From positions 1-58,456 of the forward strand of contig CAUBIC010000016.1 in assembly GCA_958435945.1 (NCBI GenBank): a stretch of DNA of 58,456 nucleotides, read 5' to 3'. Shown here in pieces: positions 16,719-25,686 of this stretch. The first letter of the stretch is position 1. Every line of letters begins with the position of its first letter. The DNA is from an uncultured Collinsella sp. GTDB taxonomy: Bacteria; Actinomycetota; Coriobacteriia; Coriobacteriales; Coriobacteriaceae. The position numbers and the translations under genes are program-made. A model generated the notes under the pieces. That model ran no database searches, had not been told where the DNA came from, and saw only the letters and a program-made list of their open reading frames with translations.

Positions 16719-16773
16719 CTCCAATCAGTCCCGCGGCAACCGTGGCCGCCGCGGGCCTCAAGCATGTCCCGGA

Positions 16774-17642
<869 letters not shown>

Positions 17643-17646
<4 letters not shown>

Positions 17647-18569
17647 TCGGCCGTCATCTTCCTTGCCAATTGCTTGCCCACGATACGGGCGACTACGTTA
17701 AACAGCAGCACGCAGATCATCAGCAGCGCCGCGGTGCCCCAGACGATCTGCTGGGCCTCGGGGCTGCCCTCGCCATAGATCTTGTAGATGTGCACGGCGA
17801 GCGACTCACCGGGGCGGAACACGTTCCAGGCGCAGGTGGGGCTCGACAGGTTAAAGCTCAAGAAGTTCAGACGCACCGGCGAGCTCATGCCCGAGGTAAA
17901 GAGCAGTGCCGCGGCCTCGCCAAACACACGGCCGGCCGAAAGCACAATGCCGGTCACGATGGCGGGCATGGCCTCGGGAATCAGGATGTGCAGCGTGGCC
18001 TCCCAGCGGGTAAGGCCCATGGCCAGGCATGCATCGCGCTGGGCCTGTGGCACGTCCTCGAGCGCCTGCTGGATCACGCGCACCAGGATGGGAATATTGA
18101 ACATGGTGAGCGCGACAGCGCCGGAGATGATGGAGTACTTCCAGCCCAGCTGCACCGAGAACACCAGAAAGCCGAACATGCCGACGACGATGGAAGGCAG
18201 CGAGGACAGCGTCTCGATGGCGGTAGAGGCGATGTCGCGGATAGGGCCGTTCGGCGCGTACTCAACCAGGAAGACCGCCCCGCCCAGACTGATGGGCACC
18301 GAGATGACCAGAGTGATCAGCAGCAGGTAGAACGAGTCGAACAGCTGGTAGAGCACGCCACCCTGGGTACCGTTGGCGCGCGACGGCTGCGTGAGAAAGC
18401 CCGGCTGGAACAGCGTCGAGACGCCCTCGAACAGGATATAGGCCACCATGGAGATGACGATGATCATGACGATGGCGACGATCGCCGTCAGCACGCCCGT
18501 GGCGATGCGATCCTGTTTTTGGACACGCCCGAGTCTCGCCTCGTCGACGTGGATGCGCGTGCTAGCCAC
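17643..18569 (-). CDS. pstA: Phosphate ABC transporter permease
   Basis: A membrane permease with six hydrophobic segments and the inner-membrane-complex loop (QRDACLAMGLTRWEATLHILIPEAMPAIVTG), in which the EAA-type motif contacts PstB. GLxYxLFDSFYLLLITL and ETLSSLPSIVVGMFGFLVF are typical PstA segments. I chose the GTG at 18569, which overlaps the pstC stop and follows a GGGGGCGAAGG stretch. A TTG at 18593 would add eight residues. It works with PstC as the transmembrane channel for phosphate. Confidence 0.95.
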
Positions 18570-19470
18570 GAGCCTTCGCCCCCTTGCGGCCAATGAGATG
18601 GATAATCAGGATGAAGATGAGGCTCATGCCCATCAGCAGCAGACCGAGCGCCCACAGAACGTCGTCCTGGGCTGAGCCCTCGGCATAGACCGCCATAGAC
18701 GTGGTGAGCGTGGTGGTGATGGTGGACGCCGGCGACAGCAGCGACGTCGGCATGGCCTCGATGCCGCCGATAACCATGCGCACGGCGAGCGTCTCGCCAA
18801 AGGCGCGGGTCATGCCAAGGATGACCGCGGTCATGAGCGAGGGCATGGCGCTCTTGAGCACCACGTGCCAGATGGTCTGCCAGCGGGTATAGCCCAGCGC
18901 GAGCGAGCCCTGGCGGTAGCTGTCGGGCACGGCGCGCAGGCCATCGACCGAAAGCGTGGTCATCGTAGGCAGGATCATAACGGCCAGCACGATGGCGCCG
19001 GGCAAGATGCCCAAGCCCGTGCTCACGTGGAAAACGCTCTTCATGAGGCCGACGACCACGTGAAAACCGATGAGGCCAAAGACGACCGAGGGAATACCGG
19101 TCAAAAGCTCAATAAGCGGCTGAAAGATCTTGGAACCAAACTTAGGCTGAATCTCGACTGCAAAGATAGCAGAGCCGATGGCGATGGGCAGCGCGATGAG
19201 CGTGGAGAGCACCATGACCGCAAACGAGGTGACGATCAGGGGCAGGGCGCCGGTGTAGGGCAGCCCGCTTTCGGCCGTGTTGGCCAGGTCCCACTTGGTG
19301 CCGGTGAAGAACTCGACGACCGAAACGCCGTCCTTGAGAAAAGCCGAGAGGCCCTTTTGGGCGACCATAAAGATGAGCGCGGCAACGACAAGCGTCACGA
19401 GCGCTACGCACGCACCCGTGACGCCCAGGCCCACGTTCTCAAGGTCGCGCTTTGGCAGTTGCTTTGCCAT
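18562..19470 (-). CDS. pstC: Phosphate ABC transporter permease
   Basis: A 302-residue permease. It has an N-terminal helix (GACVALVTLVVAALIFMVA), a periplasmic loop with FFTGTKWDLA, then ALPIAIGSAIFAVEIQP, ELLTGIPSVVFGLIGF and the coupling loop SYRQGSLALGYTRWQTIWHVVLKSAMPSLMTAV. These match PstC throughout. GGAAAGG precedes the ATG. The 3' end overlaps pstA by eight bases with the chosen start, so translational coupling is likely. Confidence 0.96.
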   Translation of the reverse strand: MAKQLPKRDLENVGLGVTGACVALVTLVVAALIFMVAQKGLSAFLKDGVSVVEFFTGTKWDLANTAESGLPYTGALPLIVTSFAVMVLSTLIALPIAIGSAIFAVEIQPKFGSKIFQPLIELLTGIPSVVFGLIGFHVVVGLMKSVFHVSTGLGILPGAIVLAVMILPTMTTLSVDGLRAVPDSYRQGSLALGYTRWQTIWHVVLKSAMPSLMTAVILGMTRAFGETLAVRMVIGGIEAMPTSLLSPASTITTTLTTSMAVYAEGSAQDDVLWALGLLLMGMSLIFILIIHLIGRKGAKARG

Positions 19471-19494
19471 TGCAAACCTTTCCGGGGCGATTAC

Positions 19495-20433
19495 TTATTT
19501 AGCAGAAACCTTGCCGCTGGCGTCCTTGACGACCTTCATGGCAGAGACGGGGATAAAGCCCTGCTCCTCGACGAGCTTGCCCTGGACGTCGTCGGAAAGC
19601 ATGAACTCCAGGAAAGCCTTGGTGGCGTCGTCGGCGTCCTTTGCGCAGTACATGTGCTCGGTAGCCCAGATCTTAAAGGAGTCGTCGGTGACGTTTGCGC
19701 TCTTGGGCTCCACGCCCTCGACCTTGACGGCGTTGAACTTGGAGTCGTCGAAATGCGAGAAGTCGAGGTAGGAGATGGCGTTGTCGGTGCTGGCCATCTG
19801 AGTCTGGACATCGCCGGACTTGTCGAGCTCGGCGTCGCCCTTAAAGTCGACGGCCTCGTCACCAAAGACGGCGGCCTCGAAGGTGGCGCGGGTACCGGAG
19901 CCGGCCTTGCGGTTGAGGACGACGATGGTGGCGTCGTCACCGCCGACCTCGTTCCAGTTGGTAATCTGGCCGGAGAAGATGCCCTTGAGCTGCTCGAGGG
20001 ACAGGTCGTCGACCGTCACGTTCTTGGAGACGACGGGGCCCATGCCCACGACGGCGACCTCGTGGTCGACGAGGTTCTTGACCTGGTCGGCCTCGAGCTT
20101 GGTCTCGGCGAAGACGTCGGAGTTACCGATGGTGACGGTGCCGGCGGCGACAGCGGTCAGGCCCTTGCCCGAACCGTTGCCCGAGCCGGAGACGGAGACA
20201 TCGGGGTTGGCGTCCATGAACTTCTCGGCAGCGGCCTCGACGAGAGCTTGGAACGAGGAGGCGCCGTCGTAGGTCACCTCGCCGGCGACGGACTCGGCAG
20301 CGGCAGCGCTACCCTTGTCAGCGGCGCTGGGAGCGCCTGCGCCACCGCAACCAACGAGACCGAGGCCGACGATGCTGGCAAGACCACCAGCGAGGCCGAG
20401 GAACTGACGACGAGAATAAGCCTGATCGAGCAT
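19495..20433 (-). CDS. pstS: Phosphate-binding lipoprotein
   Basis: Residues 8-14 (SRRQFLG) form a twin-arginine motif, and a lipobox (GLVGC, Cys near residue 28) follows. PstS is therefore probably a Tat-exported, lipid-anchored solute-binding protein. The phosphate-site segments are present: DGASSFQALVEAAAEKF early, VSGSGNGSGKGLTAVAAGTV, DLSLEQLKGIFSGQITNW and NRKAGSGTRATFEAA. The ATG at 20433 has AAAGGAAG upstream; the longer open frame is spurious. It is the first gene of pstSCAB, 24 bases before pstC. A clear PhoP box is not visible; only one TTCACC-like half-site lies near 20595. Confidence 0.96.
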   Translation of the reverse strand: MLDQAYSRRQFLGLAGGLASIVGLGLVGCGGAGAPSAADKGSAAAAESVAGEVTYDGASSFQALVEAAAEKFMDANPDVSVSGSGNGSGKGLTAVAAGTVTIGNSDVFAETKLEADQVKNLVDHEVAVVGMGPVVSKNVTVDDLSLEQLKGIFSGQITNWNEVGGDDATIVVLNRKAGSGTRATFEAAVFGDEAVDFKGDAELDKSGDVQTQMASTDNAISYLDFSHFDDSKFNAVKVEGVEPKSANVTDDSFKIWATEHMYCAKDADDATKAFLEFMLSDDVQGKLVEEQGFIPVSAMKVVKDASGKVSAK

Positions 20434-20636
20434 GATCTTCCTTTCATACATGCGACTCGCGGGCACCCCGCCCGCTTTGCTGTTTGGAAAGATACGGCCC
20501 CGACCGGGCAGCGCCCGCGCCAACTGCGGTTTCTTACGGGCATCTGATAGACCCTTACCGCAAGCGCGGCTCGGCTTTACAAACGAATAACAAATTCACC
20601 ACCAAGCATGATCCGCCTTTTACACCAATAAAAACA

Positions 20637-20705
20637 AAGTTGCGGTGAAATAGTTCCTGTTTGGCCATCAAATGGCCCATTCTAGGAACTATTCCACCGC
20701 AACTT
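20637..20705. repeat. 69-bp palindromic repeat, copy 1
   Basis: Outer arms AAGTTGCGGTGAAATAGTTC and GAACTATTCCACCGCAACTT pair with one mismatch. An inner GGCCAT/ATGGCC hairpin sits in the centre. It lies 22 bases after the stop codon of the minus-strand M20 dipeptidase gene. Copies 2 and 3 are at 23911-23978 and 30022-30087. Confidence 0.85.
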
Positions 20706-20726
20706 AGATTGGGAAACCGCGTAACC

Positions 20727-22163
20727 TTAAAGTTCGAGTTCGTTGAGGCGCAGGATTGCCACGATATAAATCTTGAGCGCTTGCTTGAGCTGCTCTTCGT
20801 TGGCGCACTCGTTGGGGCCGTGCATCTGGCCGCCCCACGCGGGCAGCTCAAGGCCGGTCTCCTCGGGGCCAAACGAGACGGCGCGGGCAAAGTTGCGCGC
20901 ATACGTGCCGCCGCCCATGGCAAAAGGTTCGGCATGCTTACCCGTAAACTCGTTATAGGTATCAATCAGCGCCTTCACGGCCGGATCGTCGGCAGAGACC
21001 GAGAACGGCACCTTTGCGCGACCCACACGGTACGTCACGCCAAAGCGCCCCACGAGCGGTTCGAGTTGCTCGCAGATGGTATCGGCACTCGTGCTATCGG
21101 GGAAGCGCACGTCAATGACCTGCTCGATGTGGCCATCCGCCACACGGATGACGCCGGGATTGCAGGTGAGCGGGCCAAACGCGGGGCTCGCCGCGTCGAT
21201 ACCCAGGCCGCGACCATAGGCGTCCGCATGCACAAAGGCCAGAAACTTGACAAACTCGTGCTCGGCAGGCGTCAACAGGCGCTCGTCACGGGCACCAAAC
21301 GCGTCCTCGGCCTCGCGCAGATACGCCACGATGAGGCCGACGGCATTGATCGTTCCCTCGGGCATCGAGGCGTGACCGCCAATACCGTGGGCAAAAATCT
21401 GCGCATGCCCGTTATCGAGCGTCGTGATCTCCAGGCGGTCGGCGTTCTCGACCGGTGCCGGCAGCTCATCGGCGGCAATCGCGAGTTCGCAGATAGACTG
21501 CGACGGAATGGCGTTGCTCGCCTCGGCACCGCTCCAGGACACAATACGGCCGCCGTCGATCTTGGGGCTCACAAACGTCGCCCCAAACTGGCCCTTCTCG
21601 GCATTGCAAACCGGGAACTCGGCATCGGGCGTAAACAGAAAGTCGGGGTCTGCGTGGTTCTCCAGATAATGGTGAACGTCGGACATGCCCACTTCCTCAT
21701 CGCAGCCCAGCAGCGCGCGGAAGGTATAGCGCGGCACAATGCCGTGCTTGAGCAGGTAGGCGCCGGCGTAGAGCGACAACACCGCCGGACCCTTGTCATC
21801 GATCACGCCGCGGCCGAGCAGCCAGCCCTCGCGACGCTCCATCGCAAATGGGTCGGTATTCCAGCCGGGGCCGGCAGGCACCACGTCCACATGGCAGATA
21901 GTCGCGAGCTGCTTATCGCCGCGGCCCGGGATATCGGCAATGCCCACATAGCCCTCGTCATCGCTCGTCTGGTAGCCGAGCTTTTGCGCGATGCCGAGCA
22001 CGCAATCGAGTGCGTCACGGACCGGGCGGCCAAACGGCGCACCGGGCTCCGCATCGGCAGCAACGGCCACGGACGGATAGCTCACCAGCTGCTCGATATC
22101 GGCGACGACATCTTCCCAGACCTCGTCGACATACTCGGCAACGCTCTGCTCCACCTGATTCAT
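20727..22163 (-). CDS. M20-family dipeptidase (Sapep/PepV-like)
   Basis: A 478-residue zinc peptidase. Metal-ligand segments are in order: ATICHVDVVPAGPGW (His, Asp), LLGRGVIDDKGPAV (bridging Asp), LLGCDEEVGMSD (catalytic Glu pair), FTPDAEFPVCNAEKG, and the final MHGPNECANEEQL (His). The lid domain includes IFAHGIGGHASMPEGTINA. The layout matches dipeptidases of the PepV/Sapep group, which act on short peptides in the cytosol. AAGGAGG precedes the ATG at 22163. It may be co-transcribed with the HAD phosphatase upstream, though a strong hairpin separates them. Confidence 0.9.
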   Translation of the reverse strand: MNQVEQSVAEYVDEVWEDVVADIEQLVSYPSVAVAADAEPGAPFGRPVRDALDCVLGIAQKLGYQTSDDEGYVGIADIPGRGDKQLATICHVDVVPAGPGWNTDPFAMERREGWLLGRGVIDDKGPAVLSLYAGAYLLKHGIVPRYTFRALLGCDEEVGMSDVHHYLENHADPDFLFTPDAEFPVCNAEKGQFGATFVSPKIDGGRIVSWSGAEASNAIPSQSICELAIAADELPAPVENADRLEITTLDNGHAQIFAHGIGGHASMPEGTINAVGLIVAYLREAEDAFGARDERLLTPAEHEFVKFLAFVHADAYGRGLGIDAASPAFGPLTCNPGVIRVADGHIEQVIDVRFPDSTSADTICEQLEPLVGRFGVTYRVGRAKVPFSVSADDPAVKALIDTYNEFTGKHAEPFAMGGGTYARNFARAVSFGPEETGLELPAWGGQMHGPNECANEEQLKQALKIYIVAILRLNELEL

Positions 22164-22182
22164 GGACGACCTCCTTACCAAT

Positions 22183-22206
22183 GAGGGGCGGGCACGCCCG
22201 CCCCTC
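22183..22206 (-). terminator. GC-rich perfect hairpin between the HAD and dipeptidase genes
   Basis: GAGGGGCGGG and CCCGCCCCTC pair perfectly around a four-base loop. There is no T-run, so it may be a transcript-stabilizing or attenuating hairpin rather than a full terminator. Confidence 0.55.
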
Positions 22207-22217
22207 ACATCACGTCA

Positions 22218-22880
22218 TTAGATAGCGAAAAGTTTAGCAAGCTCGGCCACCGAGTGCACCACCGCATCGGCACCCGCCGCCTCGTGCTCGCCCGGCGCCG
22301 CCGCGCCCGAATAGATGCCGATGCACGGCACGCCCATCGCGTGCGCGCCCTCCACATCGTTAAAGCGGTCGCCAATCATCACGGCCTCGTCCGCGGTCGC
22401 ACCCAGGGCCGCCAGGGCATCGCGGACCGAATCGGCCTTGGTCTCGCGCCCCTGCGGCGGATTCATGCCGACCACGGCTTCGAACTGGCAAAGCCCCAGC
22501 TCACGCACCATGTCAATGCACTTTGCCTCCATGCGCGACGTCGCCACTGCCAAGCGATGCCCTTGCGCGACAAGGCCATCCAGCAGCTCGGGGACCCCGT
22601 CGAAAACGGGATACTCCTCCGGTCCCAGCTCATCAAAAAAAGCGCGGTACTCGTCGGCCACCACAAGCGACTTCTCGCGGGAAAAGCCGTAAAAGTCGTG
22701 AAAGCTCTTCCACAGGGGCGGCCCGATCATGCGACGCAGGTCACCCATCTGCGCCTCCGAAAACCCGCGCGCAGCCAGCGTCTTGCGCGTCGAGGTCATC
22801 ACCGCCCGGCCCGTATCGGCCACCGTGCCATCGAAATCAAACAACACGACCGGCCGCCTGTATATCTCCAACGCCTCCAT
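22218..22880 (-). CDS. HAD-superfamily phosphatase (phosphoglycolate-phosphatase-like)
   Basis: LFDFDGTVADTG (motif I), AVATSRMEAK (motif II), the lysine in GRETKADSV and VMIGDRFNDVEGAHAMG (motif IV) place it in HAD subfamily IA, near Gph/YfdR-like phosphatases. The helical C1 cap is residues 20-85. The substrate is not known. The ATG at 22880 is preferred because AGAGGA is six bases upstream; an ATG two codons earlier is too close to that site. It is upstream of the M20 dipeptidase on the same strand. Confidence 0.85.
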   Translation of the reverse strand: MEALEIYRRPVVLFDFDGTVADTGRAVMTSTRKTLAARGFSEAQMGDLRRMIGPPLWKSFHDFYGFSREKSLVVADEYRAFFDELGPEEYPVFDGVPELLDGLVAQGHRLAVATSRMEAKCIDMVRELGLCQFEAVVGMNPPQGRETKADSVRDALAALGATADEAVMIGDRFNDVEGAHAMGVPCIGIYSGAAAPGEHEAAGADAVVHSVAELAKLFAI

Positions 22881-23036
22881 CGGCATTCCTCTTCCCCAGT
22901 TGACGATTTCCACACCGACACTTCAAACTGTTGACTATTCAACAATTGAACCTAGTAATGTGGAACGACTCTACTATACTTGTCGCACTTTGCTCTCAGA
23001 AGGCGGCGCGCAAGCGCCCCAACGAAAGGTGCAATT

Positions 23037-23897
23037 ATGTCTTTTGCCATCATAACCGACTCCACGTCGGACATCTCCCCCGCCCGCGCCCAAGAGCTCG
23101 GCATTTACGTGATTCCGCTGCATGTGATTATCGAGGGCGAAGATCTGCTCGACCAGGTGCAAATTACCGCCCAGGAGTACGTCGCGCGCATGGCCGGCTC
23201 CGAGCAGCTGCCGCACACCTCGCAGCCAAGCGCCGGCGAATTCAAGGCGCTCTTTGATCGCGTGCTCGCCGACGGCCACGACAGCGCCATCTTTATCTCG
23301 CTGTGCAGCGAGTGGTCTGCCTGCTACGCCAACGCGTGCCAGGTTGCCGATACCCACGAGCTCGACGTGCGCTGCATCGACTCGCGCACCGGCTCGGCTG
23401 CCGAGGGCCTGCTGGTGGAGTACGCGCTGGCCATGCGCGAGGACGGCCACAGCCTGGACGAGACCGAGGCGCAGATCCGAGCGACGCTGCCCGACGCCCA
23501 CCTGCTGCTGATTCCCCGCACGCTCGAGAACCTCGTTAAGAACGGCCGCGCGCCCAAACTCGCCGGCCAGCTCACGCAGATGCTCAACATTCGCCTGGCC
23601 GTTTCGCCGGAGTGGAAATCGGGCGAGATCAAGGCCATCAAAAAGGGCCGCGGCGCCAAGCGCATCGTCGCCAACACCATGGCCGATTGCCTCGCATTTT
23701 TGGCCGAACATCCGGGCTCCAGCGTGCGCGTGCTCACGACCGGCGCCGACGAGGAGCAGGAGCTCGTCAACCAAGCACTCGCAGGCCAGAACTACGTGGA
23801 CGCCGGCACCGGCCCCATCGGCTGCACCATCGCCACCCACGTAGGCGTCGACGCCATCGCCATTAGCTACTGTCCCCGCTACCGGCCCATCCACTAG
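23037..23897 (+). CDS. DegV-family fatty-acid-binding protein
   Basis: A 286-residue DegV protein. FAIITDSTSDISP (N-terminal strand and TDS motif), LPHTSQPSAGEF (fatty-acid headgroup loop) and the C-terminal GTGPIGCTIATHVGVDAI (family glycine-rich element) are diagnostic. DegV proteins bind long-chain fatty acids, and FakB members present them to fatty-acid kinase; whether this is a FakB is not shown here. GAAAGGT precedes the ATG at 23037. A second DegV gene is at 37914-38804. Copy 2 of the palindromic repeat lies 13 bases after the stop. Confidence 0.92.
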   Translation: MSFAIITDSTSDISPARAQELGIYVIPLHVIIEGEDLLDQVQITAQEYVARMAGSEQLPHTSQPSAGEFKALFDRVLADGHDSAIFISLCSEWSACYANACQVADTHELDVRCIDSRTGSAAEGLLVEYALAMREDGHSLDETEAQIRATLPDAHLLLIPRTLENLVKNGRAPKLAGQLTQMLNIRLAVSPEWKSGEIKAIKKGRGAKRIVANTMADCLAFLAEHPGSSVRVLTTGADEEQELVNQALAGQNYVDAGTGPIGCTIATHVGVDAIAISYCPRYRPIH

Positions 23898-23910
23898 GGG
23901 CACCTTTACC

Positions 23911-23978
23911 ACTTGCGGTGGAATAGGGACTGTTTTTGGCTTATCAGCCGCAAATCAATCCCTATTCCACCGCAACTT
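23911..23978. repeat. 68-bp palindromic repeat, copy 2
   Basis: Arms begin CTTGCGGTGGAATAGGGA and pair with TCCCTATTCCACCGCAA. Compared with copies 1 and 3, GTTCC/GGAAC is replaced by GGGA/TCCC on both arms, so pairing is preserved. It sits 13 bases after degV and faces the toxin gene's 3' end. Confidence 0.85.
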
Positions 23979-23990
23979 AGAAATCGGCAA

Positions 23991-24299
23991 TCAGCCCTGC
24001 GGGCCCCGGAACAGTTCCTCATGCGAGCCCATTCTGACCAGTCGGATCACAGGATTAGTCTTATGCGGCAAGTACAGAACGACCACATCGACCAACCCAT
24101 CGGATAGATGGAAATCGATGTGGCCGTTGTAATTGCCGCCCGGGTTTGAAAGCTCATGGGCGCCATATTCCGCGGGAAGCGAGCCGCGAGCTGCAAGCTC
24201 TGCGACTGCCGCCTTAAACTCGGTTTTTAGCTGCGGATGGATGCGCATCGTCCGTTTGTAATCCGCCTTAAACTGAGCCTCGACTTTAATCTCAAACAT
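23991..24299 (-). CDS. YafQ-type mRNA interferase toxin (RelE superfamily)
   Basis: A 102-residue toxin. HELSNPGGNYNGHIDFHLSDGLVDVVVLYL and the C-terminal LVRMGSHEELF match YafQ, whose catalytic His residues lie in the HxL...HI and GSHSELF segments. Here those are His68-region residues (HELS, GHIDFH) and SHEELF. YafQ cleaves mRNA on the ribosome. The gene starts two bases after the antitoxin stop codon, the usual coupled order with antitoxin first. The end is convergent with degV. Confidence 0.9.
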   Translation of the reverse strand: MFEIKVEAQFKADYKRTMRIHPQLKTEFKAAVAELAARGSLPAEYGAHELSNPGGNYNGHIDFHLSDGLVDVVVLYLPHKTNPVIRLVRMGSHEELFRGPQG

Positions 24300-24301
24300 C
24301 G

Positions 24302-24601
24302 CTAGTCCTCATCGAGGAACGATATAAGCTCATCAGCGTTAGTGAATGACGGGCTGTCGTCCGGCAGAATCCCCAACTCATGAGCCTCGGCAATCACCAT
24401 GGCACGCCTCGTCGCCTCATTGGGAACTTCGGGCCGACCCACAATTTCAAACGGAATCTTTCGCTGATTTACCAGCTGCCGAACAGCAAGGTTGAGATAC
24501 GAATTGAGACTCAGACCAACCGTATCCAAGAACTCAGTCGCCTGTTCCTTGAGCCCCTCTTCGATGCGAACCGTCGTAGGCTTAACCGTTGCAGTAGACA
24601 T
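24302..24601 (-). CDS. RelB/DinJ-type antitoxin
   Basis: A 99-residue ribbon-helix-helix antitoxin. KPTTVRIEEGLKEQATEFLDTVGLSLNSYLNLAVRQLV is the RelB/DinJ DNA-binding segment. The tail (PNEATRRAMVIAEAHELG...ADELISFLDED) is the toxin-neutralizing part. AGGAGG lies seven to eight bases before the ATG at 24601; the longer frame upstream runs through the operator and is not coding. It should repress its own promoter with the toxin through the palindrome at 24649-24684. Confidence 0.92.
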   Translation of the reverse strand: MSTATVKPTTVRIEEGLKEQATEFLDTVGLSLNSYLNLAVRQLVNQRKIPFEIVGRPEVPNEATRRAMVIAEAHELGILPDDSPSFTNADELISFLDED

Positions 24602-24632
24602 ACGCGACCTCCTCGCTCTCGTCTTTTGCATC

Positions 24633-24684
24633 AGTATACCCAATATAGATGGCAGTCTGATGTTAGCTAGCATCAGACTGCCAT
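24633..24684 (-). promoter_or_regulatory. Toxin-antitoxin promoter and palindromic operator
   Basis: On the minus strand a -10 element TATACT (24633-24638) lies 32 bases upstream of the antitoxin ATG. About ten bases further upstream is a perfect palindrome with 14-bp arms ATGGCAGTCTGATG and CATCAGACTGCCAT around TTAGCTAG (24649-24684). It covers the expected -35 position. A single perfect dyad here fits antitoxin autoregulation. Confidence 0.7.
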
Positions 24685-24714
24685 TATTCATCTATAAGCG
24701 AAGAAGCCTTGTCC

Positions 24715-25473
24715 CTACATCAGCCCACTTAGGGCAATGTCGACGGCTTCGTTGAGGTCGTCGGTGATGTGGACGAGGTCTGGATCGAGCGGGCTGATCA
24801 TACCGGCATCCATCACCGGACCGTTAAGCCAGTCGAATAGGCCCTGCCAGTACTCGGTGCCCACCAGCACGAGCGGCATGCGCTTGACCTTGTGTGTCTG
24901 CACCAGCGTGAGCACCTCGAACATTTCGTCGAGCGTACCAAAACCTCCGGGAAACACGATGGCGCCCGAGCTGTATTTGACGAACATGGTCTTGCGCACA
25001 AAGAAGTAACGGAAGTCCATGCCAAGGTTCACGTATTTATTGAGCCCATGCTCGTGCGGCAATTCAATGCCCAGGCCAACTGACTTGCCGTTGACACTCG
25101 CCGCTCCCCTGTTGGCCGCTTCCATGATGCCGGGGCCGCCACCGGTGATGACCGCCACGCCGCGCTGGGCGATTTTGCGGCCGACCGTGCGCGCCGCCTT
25201 ATAGAGCGGATCGGTCTTGGGCGTGCGGGCGCTGCCGAAGATGGTCACAGCGGGCCCGAGCTCGGTAAGTGCGCCAAAGCCATCGACAAACTCGGCCTGG
25301 ATGCGCAGCACGCGCCAGGGGTCGGTGTGCAACCAGTCGGTCGAGTCCTCGGGCGCCAGCAGGTTGGCGTAGGTGTTGTCCTTGGGAATCATGGGGCCGC
25401 GCATGACCACGGGACCGCGTCGGTACGTCTCGTCGTAGGCAGGCTCGCCCTCGATATTCTCGTTCTTAATCAT
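24715..25473 (-). CDS. LOG-family protein (TIGR00730, Rossmann fold)
   Basis: ITGGGPGIMEAANRGA and VFPGGFGTLDEMFEVLTLVQTHK are the two signature motifs of LOG/TIGR00730 proteins (PGGxGTxxE catalytic motif). Some of these release adenine-type cytokinin bases from nucleoside monophosphates. An N-terminal extension of about 60 residues precedes the Rossmann core, a form common in actinobacteria. The bacterial role is uncertain. TAGGAGT lies six bases before the ATG at 25473. It is the gene next downstream of tgt but separated by a terminator. Confidence 0.9.
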   Translation of the reverse strand: MIKNENIEGEPAYDETYRRGPVVMRGPMIPKDNTYANLLAPEDSTDWLHTDPWRVLRIQAEFVDGFGALTELGPAVTIFGSARTPKTDPLYKAARTVGRKIAQRGVAVITGGGPGIMEAANRGAASVNGKSVGLGIELPHEHGLNKYVNLGMDFRYFFVRKTMFVKYSSGAIVFPGGFGTLDEMFEVLTLVQTHKVKRMPLVLVGTEYWQGLFDWLNGPVMDAGMISPLDPDLVHITDDLNEAVDIALSGLM

Positions 25474-25489
25474 GGGTACTCCTATCGAG

Positions 25490-25537
25490 AAAAAGAAAAA
25501 CGGGCGGGGTCGACGCCATGCGTCAAACACCCGCCCG
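25490..25537 (-). terminator. Rho-independent terminator between tgt and the LOG gene
   Basis: On the minus strand CGGGCGGGTG pairs with the CCCCGCCCG arm and is followed by TTTTTCTTTTT. The bases from 25538 to 25686 hold no gene I recognize and may carry the LOG promoter. Confidence 0.85.
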
Positions 25538-25686
25538 AACATCAACTATTCGATATGGTACCCACGATGCATCAAGTGCTTGCAAGCTATCGGTCATCGG
25601 TCTCGCAGACGGTGTTAGCGAACGTGATGACCGGCCAGCGCTCGCCCCTTGCCGTTGCTAGCGCTCTGCAAGCGCCCGCGCCGCTC

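Noticed and set aside
20560..20636. A Pho box before pstS.
   Set aside because: Only one TTCACC-like half-site is visible, without the repeated spacing expected of a PhoP/PhoB site.
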